From the NCBI GenBank assembly GCA_025201805.1, contig MU619255.1, positions 70,709-109,989 on the forward strand: DNA of 39,281 bases, read 5' to 3'. Under the pieces are notes generated by a model. The model saw only the letters and a program-made list of their open reading frames with translations. It was not told the origin of the DNA and did no database searches. This DNA is from Parasitella parasitica (lineage: Eukaryota; Mucoromycota; Mucoromycetes; Mucorales; Mucoraceae). The stretch's first letter is position 1. Every line of letters starts with the position of its first letter. Shown here in pieces: positions 10,519 through 21,519 of the stretch. Both the position numbers and the translations under genes were made by a program.

Positions 10519-13500
10519 TTGCATAAACACAAATTTTTCAAACTGTCTAATAACAATCATCAAAAGAGTGATAAACAAGGTGAATCTTTCAATTCAAATA
10601 ATCCCTTTGGAGATCATTTAATTCAAGATTCACCGTCGGCCGATCAGCCAACATCACCAATAAACCATTCTCCTTATAATCCTTTTGCTGATAATACACA
10701 TGGTGCAGAAACCCATCAATATTCTCCGTCATATTTAGTCAATTCAAATACGGATTTAATTGACCTTCAACATGCTGCTAATTCATCGCGTCCCATGTCA
10801 TCAACATTGTCGAATGCAAAAATTCCCAACTATACAGACTTGACAGACCCCTCCTTGGTGAATGCTCCTCATCTTGCAAGTGAACGTAAAAAGAAACAAA
10901 GAGGTAAGCATTCCTTCATGAACTTGAATGCATATCCTTACGTTAACTTGCAAACAGATATTTTTGAAGATCCAAAAATTGAGGATGCAGACATTTTCTC
11001 AAATAACGTTTCTCCTCCTCCGCCACTGCCACCGCCTACAACATTGGCAGCAGCAGCATCTTCATCATCAGCAAACGATCGCTCAATGATATTAGCCTCA
11101 GATGGATCAGGAGAATCTACATCCCCATACGCTCGTGCAAATATGCAATTACCCCAAAAGAAAAAGAAAACTAGACATATAGGCCGAGTGATAAAAGATG
11201 CTATTGCCAGTATAACAGGTCGTAAGCCAACAGTATCTGGCATTCCCGGCGAAAATGGCGCCCGCATCATCCACATAAACAACTCTCATTTGAACGACCA
11301 ACAGAACTTTTTGCACAACAAAGTGACAACAGGAAAATACAGTTTACTTGGCTTTTTGCCAAGATTTTTGTACGAAGAATTTTCGAAATATGCCAATCTT
11401 TTCTTTTTATTCGTTTCGTGTATCCAGGTGGGTTATATTGTTTCGAGAGAAAGTAAAGATGCAGGGTCTAACACTTTTTTCGCATAGCAAATTCCTGACA
11501 TTTCTCCGACCTCGAGATGGACGACATTGGTACCCTTGGTGATTGTATTGTTTATCACAGCAGTAAAGGAAATTATCGAAGATTGGGTGAGTTGAAAAAA
11601 AAAAAGAAACCAGCTTGATAGTATCGGCTGACCAATCAAAAAATTAGGGCGTTCACCGCTCAGATGCTGAATTAAACTCTAAGCGATGCAAAGTTTTGGA
11701 AGGAACTCAATTTGTGGAAAGGCAATGGAAAGACGTCAAAGTAGGCGATGTGTTACGTGTGGAGAGTGGTGAGAATTTCCCTGCAGATCTCATTTTGGTG
11801 AGCAGTAGTGAACCTGAAGGTCTTTGCTATATCGAAACTAGTAATTTGGATGGTGAAGTCAACCTCAAAATCAAACAGGCCTTGCCACAGACAGCTACTA
11901 TTCTGAATCCCACAGACATGAGTCGATTACAAGGTGTCATCAAGTCAGAACAACCCAATAACAGACTATACAACTATGACGGTGCGATCTCTCTGACGGC
12001 GTACGGAAGCAATCATCGTGATATGCCTTTGGATCCAGCACAGATACTACTCAGAGGGGCTCAGCTGAGAAATACGCAATGGATTTATGGCATTGTTGTT
12101 TTTACAGGCCACGAAACCAAATTAATGCTGAACTCGAGCAAGAAGCCTTCCAAGGTCTCCAACGTTACTCGTATCACCAACCGCAACATCATGTATTTGT
12201 TTTGGATTTTAGTGGGTATGAGTATTGCGGGTGCTATTGGCGGCTTGTTGTTTACCATGTACAAGGGAGAACAAGCAGATTACTTGCCTGTTCACTCATT
12301 GAGTCGCGGCCAAGAATTTGGGTACGATATTCTGACGTATCTGATTCTGTTCAGCTCGTTTATCCCAATCAGTTTGATGGTTACCATGGAAGTTGTCAAG
12401 TTTATCTTGTCCTATTTGATCGAGATGGATCTGGATCTTTACTACGAAAAGACAGATACACCTGCTTCTGCTCGCAGCAGTAGCTTGATCGAAGAGCTGG
12501 GCCAAGTCAAGTTTATATTCTCTGACAAGACAGGCACTTTGACATGCAATGAAATGCAGTTCCGTCAAGTCTCCATTGGAGGTTTGTTTTATGCAGATCA
12601 AGTGGATCCGGACAAAGCTGCAAGAGAGGGCCCGGACGACCCTACCATGCAATACAATTTCGACCAGTTACAAGAACATTTGAATACGCACTCCACTGCC
12701 AATGTGATCAATGAATTCCTGACATTGCTGGCAGTATGTCACACTGTCATTCCTGAGAGACAGGAAAACTCTGACGAAATCATCTACCAAGCGTCTTCTC
12801 CCGATGAAGGTGCTTTAGTCAAAGGCGCTTCGACACTTGGTTACAAGTTTCACACTCGCCGTCCCAACTCGATTACTTGTACTATCCGTGGCCAAGAGCA
12901 AGAATTTCAAGTGTTGAATATCTGTGAATTCAACTCTACGCGCAAACGTATGTCTGCTATTGTTCGTGGGCCTGATAATCGTATCAAGCTCTACTGTAAG
13001 GGCGCCGACACTGTGATTTTGGAACGTCTTGCGCCTGATAATCCGTTTGTGGAACCTACGTTGATCCAGCTGGAAGAATGTGCGTCTGAGGGTCTCCGCA
13101 CGCTATGTATTGCCATGAGAGAAATCTCTGAAGACGAGTATGCGCGCTGGGCTCAAATTCAGGAAACTGCTGCTACAACGCTAGTCAATCGTGCCGAAGA
13201 ACTGGATAAAGCTGCTGAAATTATCGAAAAAGACATGTTCTTGCTAGGGGCTACTGCTATTGAAGATCGTCTGCAAGACGGCGTGCCTGATACCATACAT
13301 ACGTTGCAAGAAGCCGGCATCAAGGTGTGGGTTTTGACAGGCGACCGGCAGGAAACTGCAGTCAATATTGGGTATTCTTGCAAATTACTGAATGAAGACA
13401 TGAGCTTAATTGTCTGCAACCAAGACAGCCACTGGGAAACTAAAAGCTTCCTGGAGCGAAAGCTGCGAGACATCAATGAAGTAATAACACGAGGAGAAGA

Positions 13501-14979
13501 CATGGAGCCTTTGGCATTGATCATTGATGGCAGGGCCTTGACGTTTGCGCTGGAAAAAGACATTGAAAAGGTATTCTTTGAGCTGTCGGTCCTGTGCAAG
13601 GCTGTTGTCTGTTGCCGTGTCTCGCCCCTCCAAAAAGCCTTGGTGGTAAAGTGCGTCAAGAAATTCGACTCTTCTATTTTGCTGGCTATCGGCGACGGAG
13701 CTAATGATGTTTCCATGATTCAAGCTGCTCACGTAGGCGTAGGTATCAGCGGAGTGGAGGGCCTCCAAGCTGCTCGTAGCGCAGATTTTGCAATATCGCA
13801 GTTCAGATTCTTGAAAAAGTTGTTGCTAGTGCACGGCGCATGGGCATATCAGCGCATGAGTAAAATGATTTTTTATTACTTTTACAAGAACATTGCGCTG
13901 TACTTGACACAATTTTGGGTAAGTTGGCTCAATATGACGAATTTCCTTGATCTAAGACGTTACATAGTACGCCTTTTACAATGGCTTTTCCGGCTCGACA
14001 CTGTACGAGTCTTGGACCATGTCCTGCTTCAACGTAATATTCACATTCCTACCTCCCCTAGTCATTGGCATCTTTGACCAAATCGTATCCTCCCGCATGC
14101 TGGATAAATACCCCCAAATGTACATGCTCGGTCAAAAGAACGTATTTTTTAATCAAAGAAAATTCTGGGGCTGGATTGCAAACGCTACATATCACTCAGT
14201 TGTAAGTTTCATCCATTGTGCCATGCTGGGTTAAAACTCATCTCTTTTGTATTACCATTCAGGCTCTATTCTTTTTAGGAGTTGGGGCTTTTAGAACGGA
14301 AGGCGTTTTCAAAAACGGACTACTAAGTGGGCAATGGTGGGCAGGTGCCGCCGTATTTACGGGTGTGTTAGGATGCATCTTATGGAAAGGAGTGCTGATT
14401 ATAGAGTAAGTAATCTCAAAACCGAGCGTCCCCGCAATCCGTTGGACTTGATTGGCTAACCAGACAGTATACAGCTTTTGGACAACCTACACTGTGATTT
14501 CGATGGTAGCATCTATGGCCGTCTGGTTTCTATATATGATCATCGTTGCCTATATAGGCCCCGCAATCTCAGTGAATGTTCTACCTGAATACTTTGGTAT
14601 GGTGCCCATGCTGTGGGGAAATGTAAACTTTTGGCTGTTCTTGTTAATCGTGCCCTTTATTTGCAACCTGCGTGATTTTGTGTGGAAATAGTAAGTTGCC
14701 AAACTAGTCCATTGTCTGTGTAACTAACATGCATATATCTAATGTTTAAGCGGGCAACGTGTGTTTTGGCCAATGCCATACCACCATGTACAGGAGATTC
14801 AATACTACAACCTGCCCGATTATCGACCTCGAATGGACCGTTTTAGAGAGGCTGTCAACAAAGTACGTCGCATCCAGAGATTGAAGCGCAATCGTGGCTA
14901 TGCGTTCTCTCAAAATGAGACCGACCAAACAAAGATTATCCGTGCTTACGATACAACTGTACAAAAGCCTTCAGGCTAA
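10519..14979 (+). CDS. DRS2: P4-ATPase phospholipid flippase, Drs2 type (start uncertain)
   Basis: This is a trans-Golgi/endosomal aminophospholipid flippase that normally works with a CDC50-family subunit. Exons are (10519)-11427, 11488-11586, 11648-13918, 13968-14201, 14263-14405, 14475-14690 and 14751-14979; all phases agree, about 1,366 residues. Seen motifs are NLDGEVN (actuator, family DGET), PISL, phosphorylation site SDKTGTLT near residue 629, [16 protein letters not shown] and [12 protein letters not shown] pair in TM1 spans intron 1; in yeast Drs2 this pair helps select phosphatidylserine. The C-terminus stops soon after [11 protein letters not shown], lacking yeast's long tail, while two NPFxD motifs (10600-10614 and 10678-10692) lie in the N-terminal tail. 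The open frame begins after a stop at 10459 and has no ATG before 10795. The start is therefore unresolved (TTG at 10519, another near-cognate codon, an unseen exon, or ATG 10795). Confidence 0.93.
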
Positions 14980-15244
14980 CCATTGTCATACATTATGTAA
15001 ATAAAAGCTTGTGCGGGGGGCTGCATTGTAATATTTGGACGAACCATAACCGTTTTATTCCGACCTAGACTTGTCCAATACATCATGCTGCTTCTTTTGT
15101 TTGTAATCCATATTTGGATAATGAGGTGATTTTTTTGATAACTCGAAATCTTACATAAATTATGCCTCGTTTTCTTTTTTCTTTTTTTTTTTCTCTGATT
15201 AAGCATTTAATTTCTTACACTAGACCAAAAACAAACTATTAAAC

Positions 15245-16041
15245 ATGCAACACATTGACGCTGCTCAATTATATACTGACGGTAACTACCGTTTTGAATA
15301 CGTCTCTAAATTCATGGACTTTGGTAAGTTGTACATTTGGTGCTGGCGGATGTGGGGCGGCGGCGGTGACAGGAGGCGATGAGACTAACCCAATCTCTCG
15401 CAATAGGCGCCGAGGATATCAAGGCCATTGAAGCTGTAGCTGACAAGATCCGCCCTTTGGTTCCGGTCGTTGTTGATGCGGTCTATGCCAAACTCTTTGA
15501 GTTTGACGTTACAAAGAAGCATTTTGTCCCCAAAAACGAAGGCTTTCATGGCGAGGCTCCCACCTCTTTGGCAGACTTGACATTGGATCACCCTCAGATC
15601 AAGTTCCGTAAGGATTTCCTCGGTAAATATCTCAACAAGATTCTCTCCGGCCCTTATGATGACCGCTTTCTTCGCTATCTTGATTGGGTTGCTAAAATCC
15701 ACACTGACACTCCTGAAAAAAAGTCAAAGATCAATGTTGACTATATCCATATCAACGCTTTGATGGGCTTTGTTGAATCTACTTTGGCTGGCGGTTTATT
15801 GTCTCTTAATTTGGATCGCGAGACTGAAGCCAAAGCGCTCTTGGCTTTCAACAAGTTGCTCTGGATCCAAAACGATTATTTTGCAAAGTACTATTGTAAT
15901 CCTGAAGCTATCCACGATGCTGATCTCCGTAAAAAGGAGGGCTGCCTTGCCGCTTTAACCACCACCGCTGCTATTCTTCCTCTTGCTGTAGGTGTTATTG
16001 CTGGTGCCTTGGGTGCCTACTACCAATTACGCCGCGTTTAA
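15245..16041 (+). CDS. Tail-anchored protoglobin-domain protein
   Basis: Exons 15245-15323 and 15407-16041 join in phase 1 across an 83-nt intron, giving 237 residues. The body is an all-helical protoglobin/globin-sensor fold, with IRPLVPVVVDAVYAKLF and DRFLRYLDWVAKIHTDTPEKK followed by YIHINALMGF. By position His125 in KIHT corresponds to the proximal heme ligand of protoglobins. The last 30 residues are a Leu/Ala/Val/Gly-rich membrane span ending in a short basic LRRV tail. The protein would be tail-anchored with the globin domain cytosolic. Known protoglobins bind O2, CO or NO and often act as sensors. Here no signalling domain is fused, so a gas-binding or redox role at an organelle membrane is inference. 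Confidence 0.8.
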
Positions 16042-16173
16042 CCTTTTGTCATTATTTATTTCTATGTATTCTAAAATGAGGATTGCGCTTATGCATCTTA
16101 TCATCGATCATTAATCGATCAATAAATTTAATCATTACAATTGAATCACATCGTTAGACACATGATATCTGTG

Positions 16174-17031
16174 TCACAACAGTGTCTTCAGTGCTAAATC
16201 ACACTTTTCGGGAATACCTTGCGCTTTTAAACTTGCCAATTTGCGCATTTGATTAATCTTTGAATTCAAGAAAGCTTCTTCAATGGCGAGCTTCATCCAC
16301 CATGTATGACGAATGAAGGGGTGTAGATCTGCAGAAAACACCAAGCTGTATTCAGCGAATTGGAGAGGATTTCCTGTGATGAGTAATTTGACTTCACTTA
16401 TGTGGCATCTAGAGCTGTAAAGGCGTGTATTTCAATTCAAAGAGCAACAAACCATGGATAGATGCCGTTCCCTTCGGGTCTGGGCATTGAAACATCAGGC
16501 TACCAAGCATTTGACCCATAATCTTTGGGCACTTTCCACCACCTTCCACAAAATCATTGATCCCTCGCAACTTCTACTATGCTAATTTCAATATGGGTAA
16601 ATGAGATGAGCATATCAGGAACCACATCCGGAACCAGGGATGATGCTCGTTTGTTTAATGACCTCTTTCTTTTCTTATTATTTGCCAATTTAGATGCTTT
16701 GGATGTAGACTCGGTACGTAATGTTAATAAGCTGCTATGAAAGGGGAGGTGCCACAATATTCTCTATGTATGCTGATCTGTTTGACATGCAAATATATTA
16801 ACAATATAATTTACAGTATATGTCACCTCTGAGCAAATCAAATGACTTTCATTAGATATCAGATAGGCACAGCATATTGTCGAATGCCTTAAGACGCAGG
16901 AGAAATGTAGTAACAACTTCTATATTTTCAGCAGGAAATAGGCTCCAAATTTAGATACCCATATATTTATTGGCTGCATTTACCCAATATCTGATAGGAT
17001 AATTCTGAGGATCACCAAAAAGAAGAAATTT
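16174..17031 (-). pseudogene. Decayed or unresolved gene (minus strand)
   Basis: Two blocks read as well-formed exons: 16453-16573 (KLRGINDFVEGGGKCPKIMG and onward) and 16174-16373 (NPLQFAEYSLVFSADLHPF to a stop). They join in phase 1 with donor GTTTGT and acceptor CACAG. Upstream, 16618-16750 gives a Lys/Arg-rich segment (SKLANNKKRKRSLNKR) that could splice on in phase 0 with a poor donor. Further up, 16862-17031 encodes FLLFGDPQNYPIRYWVNAAN and LRLKAFDNMLCLSD, separated by a TAA (or by a very short intron) and ended by another stop. No start codon is found. I do not recognise the family. Similar interrupted fragments are common relics of mobile elements, but a real gene with unresolved exons is possible. 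Confidence 0.4.
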
Positions 17032-17333
17032 CTAATATGATACATGTAACTCTTTTTACTAAGCCCCGTTCCCCTTCCTAACATAATTCTATTTTGCCAT
17101 CAGGTTTACCTACAAAAGTCAAAAAATATTGTGGTAAATTACAAAAAAAAAAGAGCATTTCTTGTAACCAAACAAAGAGTTGAGTTGATTCGTGATAGAT
17201 TCAAATGTATAAAAAGGCTCTTTTTTGATATGTAAACAAGTGGAAAAACTGCTTAAAGAGGCGTGTCGTACACGTAAACAATGGTGCATCTGTTTTGAAC
17301 TTTGCATAAAATTTTGTAATAGTTGGCAACCAA

Positions 17334-17396
17334 ACAATGAAATGTTTTTGTAGACGTATAAACCATATTTCTTCTTGCAAGTTACATGCCAAGCCC
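17334..17396 (+). promoter_or_regulatory. Conserved promoter block, kelch paralog 1
   Basis: It contains ACAATGAAATG (17334-17344) and CAAGTTACAnnnCAAGCCC (17378-17396). Both are shared in order and spacing with the other two kelch genes. TATAAAG at 17415-17421 follows, about 60 nt before the ATG. Confidence 0.6.
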
Positions 17397-17480
17397 ATAT
17401 GGTATCGGGCAGACTATAAAGCGTTTTTCTTTCTTTACTTTTTTTTTTCCTCAAAGATTAAGAAATCTACTGAATACCGC

Positions 17481-19718
17481 ATGCCTCAATCTATACTTTT
17501 ATTTCTAGCTGCGATATTACTCACGGCATCAACGGCCTCCGCCGAAATAGCAGCTAGAGCCAATTCATGTAATTTACAGGGCTGAAGAATAAATCAAGAC
17601 AGTAGGCTAATATACACGTAACCCATAGGTTGTGGACTTATGTCTGGCAAGATCTACTGTTATGGAGGTTTGATTTTTACCGGCACAACTGAGACAAAAG
17701 CAGACAGCACCTTACTGATGCTGGATATCACCAAGAATAGCGATGCTCCTTCCAATGATTTACAAGACATGTGGAAAGTTGTGTTTTTCGACAAAAATGA
17801 CGTAGAAATGTCACCTCGAACAGACCCACAATGTCTTGTTGTCTCTGAACAGAACCGTATGTATATCAACGGCGGTTATGATGCAGTTGTCGGACATCGT
17901 CTTGATACTCTGAACATAATATACAATGCTGCGCAAAATAGATGGTTTTTTAATGTAAATTATGGCGAATTCTATTTTGGAGAGAGGCAAATGTTGGTAT
18001 ATACCTGTAGATTCTGTAAATCATCAATATTGATCATATCTTCTCCAGATATTATGGGTCTGCTAGCTATGTGCCTGGGAAAGGTGCTGCTTTTTACGGT
18101 GGATATGAAGAGTCTGTATACATATAATCACAGAGTCCTTAACACGCTTATTTAACAGTATTTCCATAAACATGATAGATACGGAAACCCAAGGTGGACA
18201 CTAGAGAACACCAGTGTAAATGCTTTCTTTTTTGCAAAAAACAAAACCAGAACAATCGGCTACCCTTCAGTGACATATTTTAATGTTGAAGTAATGCTGG
18301 CAAGTATTATCTCAATTGTCTATGAAATACATAAATTTAATCGGACGCTTTACATAGAAAGGTTCCTCGGGTCATATAGATCCCAAGGTAAAGCAATAAA
18401 AGGGTAGCCATCACGCTATTACTAATTTCTTGATATATACACCCATAGGGTCCTTGGGATTCACCACCTCTTTCAGCAGATGCCATAGATCAATTCTCGG
18501 CCAAGCACCAATCTGTGTTTGATCCTGCTACCAAGATGCTTCTGTTTATGGGTGGAGAATATCGAAAAAGTAAACCTCCATCACACACCCCTATTTTACG
18601 TCCCTACAACCGCATAAAAGCATTCAACACTGAAACTAATGTATGGAGTTTTGTTAATCTTACTGGTGATTTGCCTGCGCCAGGAAGGTTTTATTCCACA
18701 TTGACATTGCGTAAGATTTGGTAAACTGATATAACAGTTGGGACGTTCACTGACAAACACATGTTATATGTAGTACCTTCCACAAAACGACACGTCTTGT
18801 TGTATGGTGGGGAACTCAATAATAAAGGTACGTTATTCAATCATGCCTACTCTTTGTCAGTTTACCAATTTTCTGCGTACATCGGCGTATGTAGTCGCGC
18901 TGGATTACTGCTTTGTCTTGGATTTGGAGAGCAAAAAATGGACAAAACAAACCATAAGTGCGCCTAATGGAACCATCTTATCGAGATCAAGACATTCAGG
19001 TATTTCAAATGATATCGACAATGAACAAAAAGGGGATTAAAAGTGTTGCGTATGCATTCGTTAGCTGTACCTGTTGGAAACAATACTGTGTATATAATGT
19101 GGGGTATTGACAGCAGCAATGTTGGTACCCGTTCAATACTTGCTCTGAACACAACGAACCCTTATGCCATTACATTGTCCAATAAGCAGACAGAGGAGGT
19201 CACTGAGATATTCGTCGCAAAAAATGTTGAGAGTGGTATTAGTACGGGTGTAAAAGCTGGACTCGCTGTGGCAGGTGTAGCTGCTGTAAGTTCCTTGGAG
19301 TACGAAATTGTTTATACGTATATGACTTTAATTTTTTGTCTCCTATATGTAGCTTGCGTTGGGCGCTCTTGTTGTTTGGCTTTGTATTCACTACAAAAAG
19401 AAAAACAGAACGATGAGAGAGCAAGAAAGACAGATCACAGAGCAGCAGAAAAAGTCAGAGTATCATGAAAGCACTGAATCAGAACCCATTTACGTTGGCT
19501 GGGATGAAATAGAAAATAAACACATTGAAGGTACAGCCTATACAAAGGTTGACATTGGTGCCAACTCGAGTAACGAAACGTCCACCACACTAGGCGGCAG
19601 AGTTGAGACACCGTCAGTAGCAGAAGCAATACCTCCTGATGGTATTGATACACATCAGCCTAATACAATAGATTTACTACAATCACCCGCGGTACTGAAA
19701 CCTGATGGTGGGTACTAA
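17481..19718 (+). CDS. Kelch-propeller type I membrane protein, paralog 1
   Basis: Nine exons: 17481-17568, 17629-17992, 18049-18111, 18179-18290, 18449-18710, 18774-18827, 18895-18999, 19065-19285 and 19353-19718; about 544 residues. The exon 4/5 junction is the least certain. A signal peptide (MPQSILLFLAAILLTASTASA) precedes six kelch motifs with Gly doublets: KIYCYGG, NRMYINGGYD, AAFYGGYEE, KMLLFMGGEYR, HVLLYGGEL and VYIMWGID. Blade tryptophans include DMWKV, NRWF and NVWSF. A membrane span (AGLAVAGVAA plus LALGALVVWLCIHY, interrupted by the last intron) is followed by a basic stop-transfer KKKNR. A coiled-coil-like Glu/Gln stretch and a tail with GWDEIENK, THQPNTID and terminal VLKPDGGY come next. 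It is a likely cell-surface receptor or adhesin; the ligand is unknown. Intron 4 (158 nt) might hide one more 30-nt exon. Confidence 0.82.
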
Positions 19719-19725
19719 TTATTTC

Positions 19726-19731
19726 AATAAA
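19726..19731 (+). terminator. Poly(A) signal, kelch paralog 1
   Basis: AATAAA lies 8 nt after the stop codon within TTTCAATAAA. The same context follows all three kelch paralogs. Confidence 0.6.
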
Positions 19732-20059
19732 TCTACAATGTATTTTTTATTCATATTGTAAAGATTAATATTATTTGGTACTTATCATAAATTTTCACAT
19801 CATCGACATATTTAACTGTCCAGCTTCACACCTTGCATTCTTTAGTTGATCGCTATCAAGGGCATTATTTTCTATCTCATGCCACCATTATTCACAATAA
19901 AGAGCTATAAAATATAAAAGTGTACTGTAAAACCTATATAGTTTGAAGCAGACTCTATCGCTGGGTATAATACGCTCAATCTGCATATTTCCAATACGTA
20001 AAAGTTTGGGAATGAGAAAACTGCTTACAGCCTATGATTATCACAATTCCTGTTTATAC

Positions 20060-21200
20060 ATGATTTGCCAGTGAGTGTCTATTTTGAATTGAGAGCAAGG
20101 CATGGGCATAACTTGGAACATGTACTAGGGTGAATCAATACCCAAGATTCTATTAAATACGATCTCAAAAGCTATTTTAATGCAGCATCGTTTTCGGTAG
20201 AAATAGATTGTACAGAGCCTAAACCATTACCTTTATTCCCACTTTAATGCACAATCTGGGATCTCCAATATCTCTGCAAACTTTTAAGCGATAGAGGTGC
20301 ATCCTTCAGCCAAAGTTTCGTTCTTTTGCACCATTCTACAACATATTTAAATCTTATGTATTTCTGATCATTTTTCAGATTTTGCTCTGTTAGGACCCCA
20401 AACTTCATTTTCGATTTTCAATTTTCAAATTTGGGTCAACCTTCAGGGTCATTTTTAGGTACGAATTTCGGGTTCAGGGCAAGTATACATCCTAAGACTA
20501 GCATGATAGCTGTACCTCACTACGTTTTTCGATTAACAATATCTATCTTTGCTGTCGAGATATTGCCAAAACCAGATTTTTCAGATTTTGTAGATTTTGT
20601 AGCATTTGTTTCTATAAGAAGTGCAAAATTTTTCAAGTAAATCATATTTGAGTTCCTAACTTAAGTAATAAAGCACATTTTTGTACACCTATTGGTACTA
20701 GGCATGTTGTAGTCAAGCCTGAGTTCGACAAGCTTGAGCCAATTTTGTCTTTTTACGTTAAACTTTGTTCCCTTATTTACAACAAACCACTAAGACATTT
20801 TGGGTTGAGCAATTATTAAAATCTATTTGAAACTTAATTCTCTAGTAGTTGTATTATTTTTAGATAGATATGTGGAAAAAAATTTTTTTTTATATGTTTT
20901 TAGCAGAGGCTTGATTTATTTTCATAACTTTCAGAGCAATAAATGGTATTTAATGATACCTGATATAGCAAAAAAAACACGTAGCTACAAAATAGCTACG
21001 GAACGGTCTTTATTTGATTAAAAAATGTGAATTTTTGAGCGAGATAATGGCAAAAAACAGCATGGTTTTTTTATCCTTTCGAATGGCTCCATTTTGGCCC
21101 TCTAAGTATAGGGACGAAAAGTTGTAGTTTAAATTTGGTCCCAACAAAATTTTAATTTTTGGCAGAAATAATAAAGCTACAGTTATGAACAAGATATTGA
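20060..21200 (+). repeat. Diverged noncoding direct repeat, copy A
   Basis: This copy aligns with copy B (about 21,520-22,540) over roughly 1.1 kb. Clear anchors are GTCAACCTTCAGGGTCATTT (20434 versus 21860), GTACCTCACTACGTTTT and TGTCGAGATATTGCCAAAA (20553 versus 21979), plus many shorter islands. The offset is about 1,426 nt in the core and drifts at the ends because of indels. No terminal inverted repeats or coding capacity are seen; short frames inside are not conserved between copies. It is probably an old degenerate repeat of an unknown dispersed family. Strand is arbitrary. Confidence 0.7.
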
Positions 21201-21519
21201 CATGTAGGTATTGACATGATGGTTTGTTTGGCAAACTTTATAGAGCTAAAAGTTCTCAAAGTATGTTTGCTTTTACTCAAAAACTATCAAAAATGACGTT
21301 TTTTGAATATTTGGAAATTGGTAATAAAGAAATGTGTTTTTATAGCCTTTTAATTCATATTTATAGATTCAAAATTTACTTTTGTTATAAGTCACTTAGT
21401 AATCATATCCGATATACCTATTTCGTTCTTGAGATATCTAGTAACAAACTATGCAAGATTTTTGAGAATCTGGTTTGGGCCAAATGAACACACACTGCTG
21501 AGATTCAATCTTCAGACTT

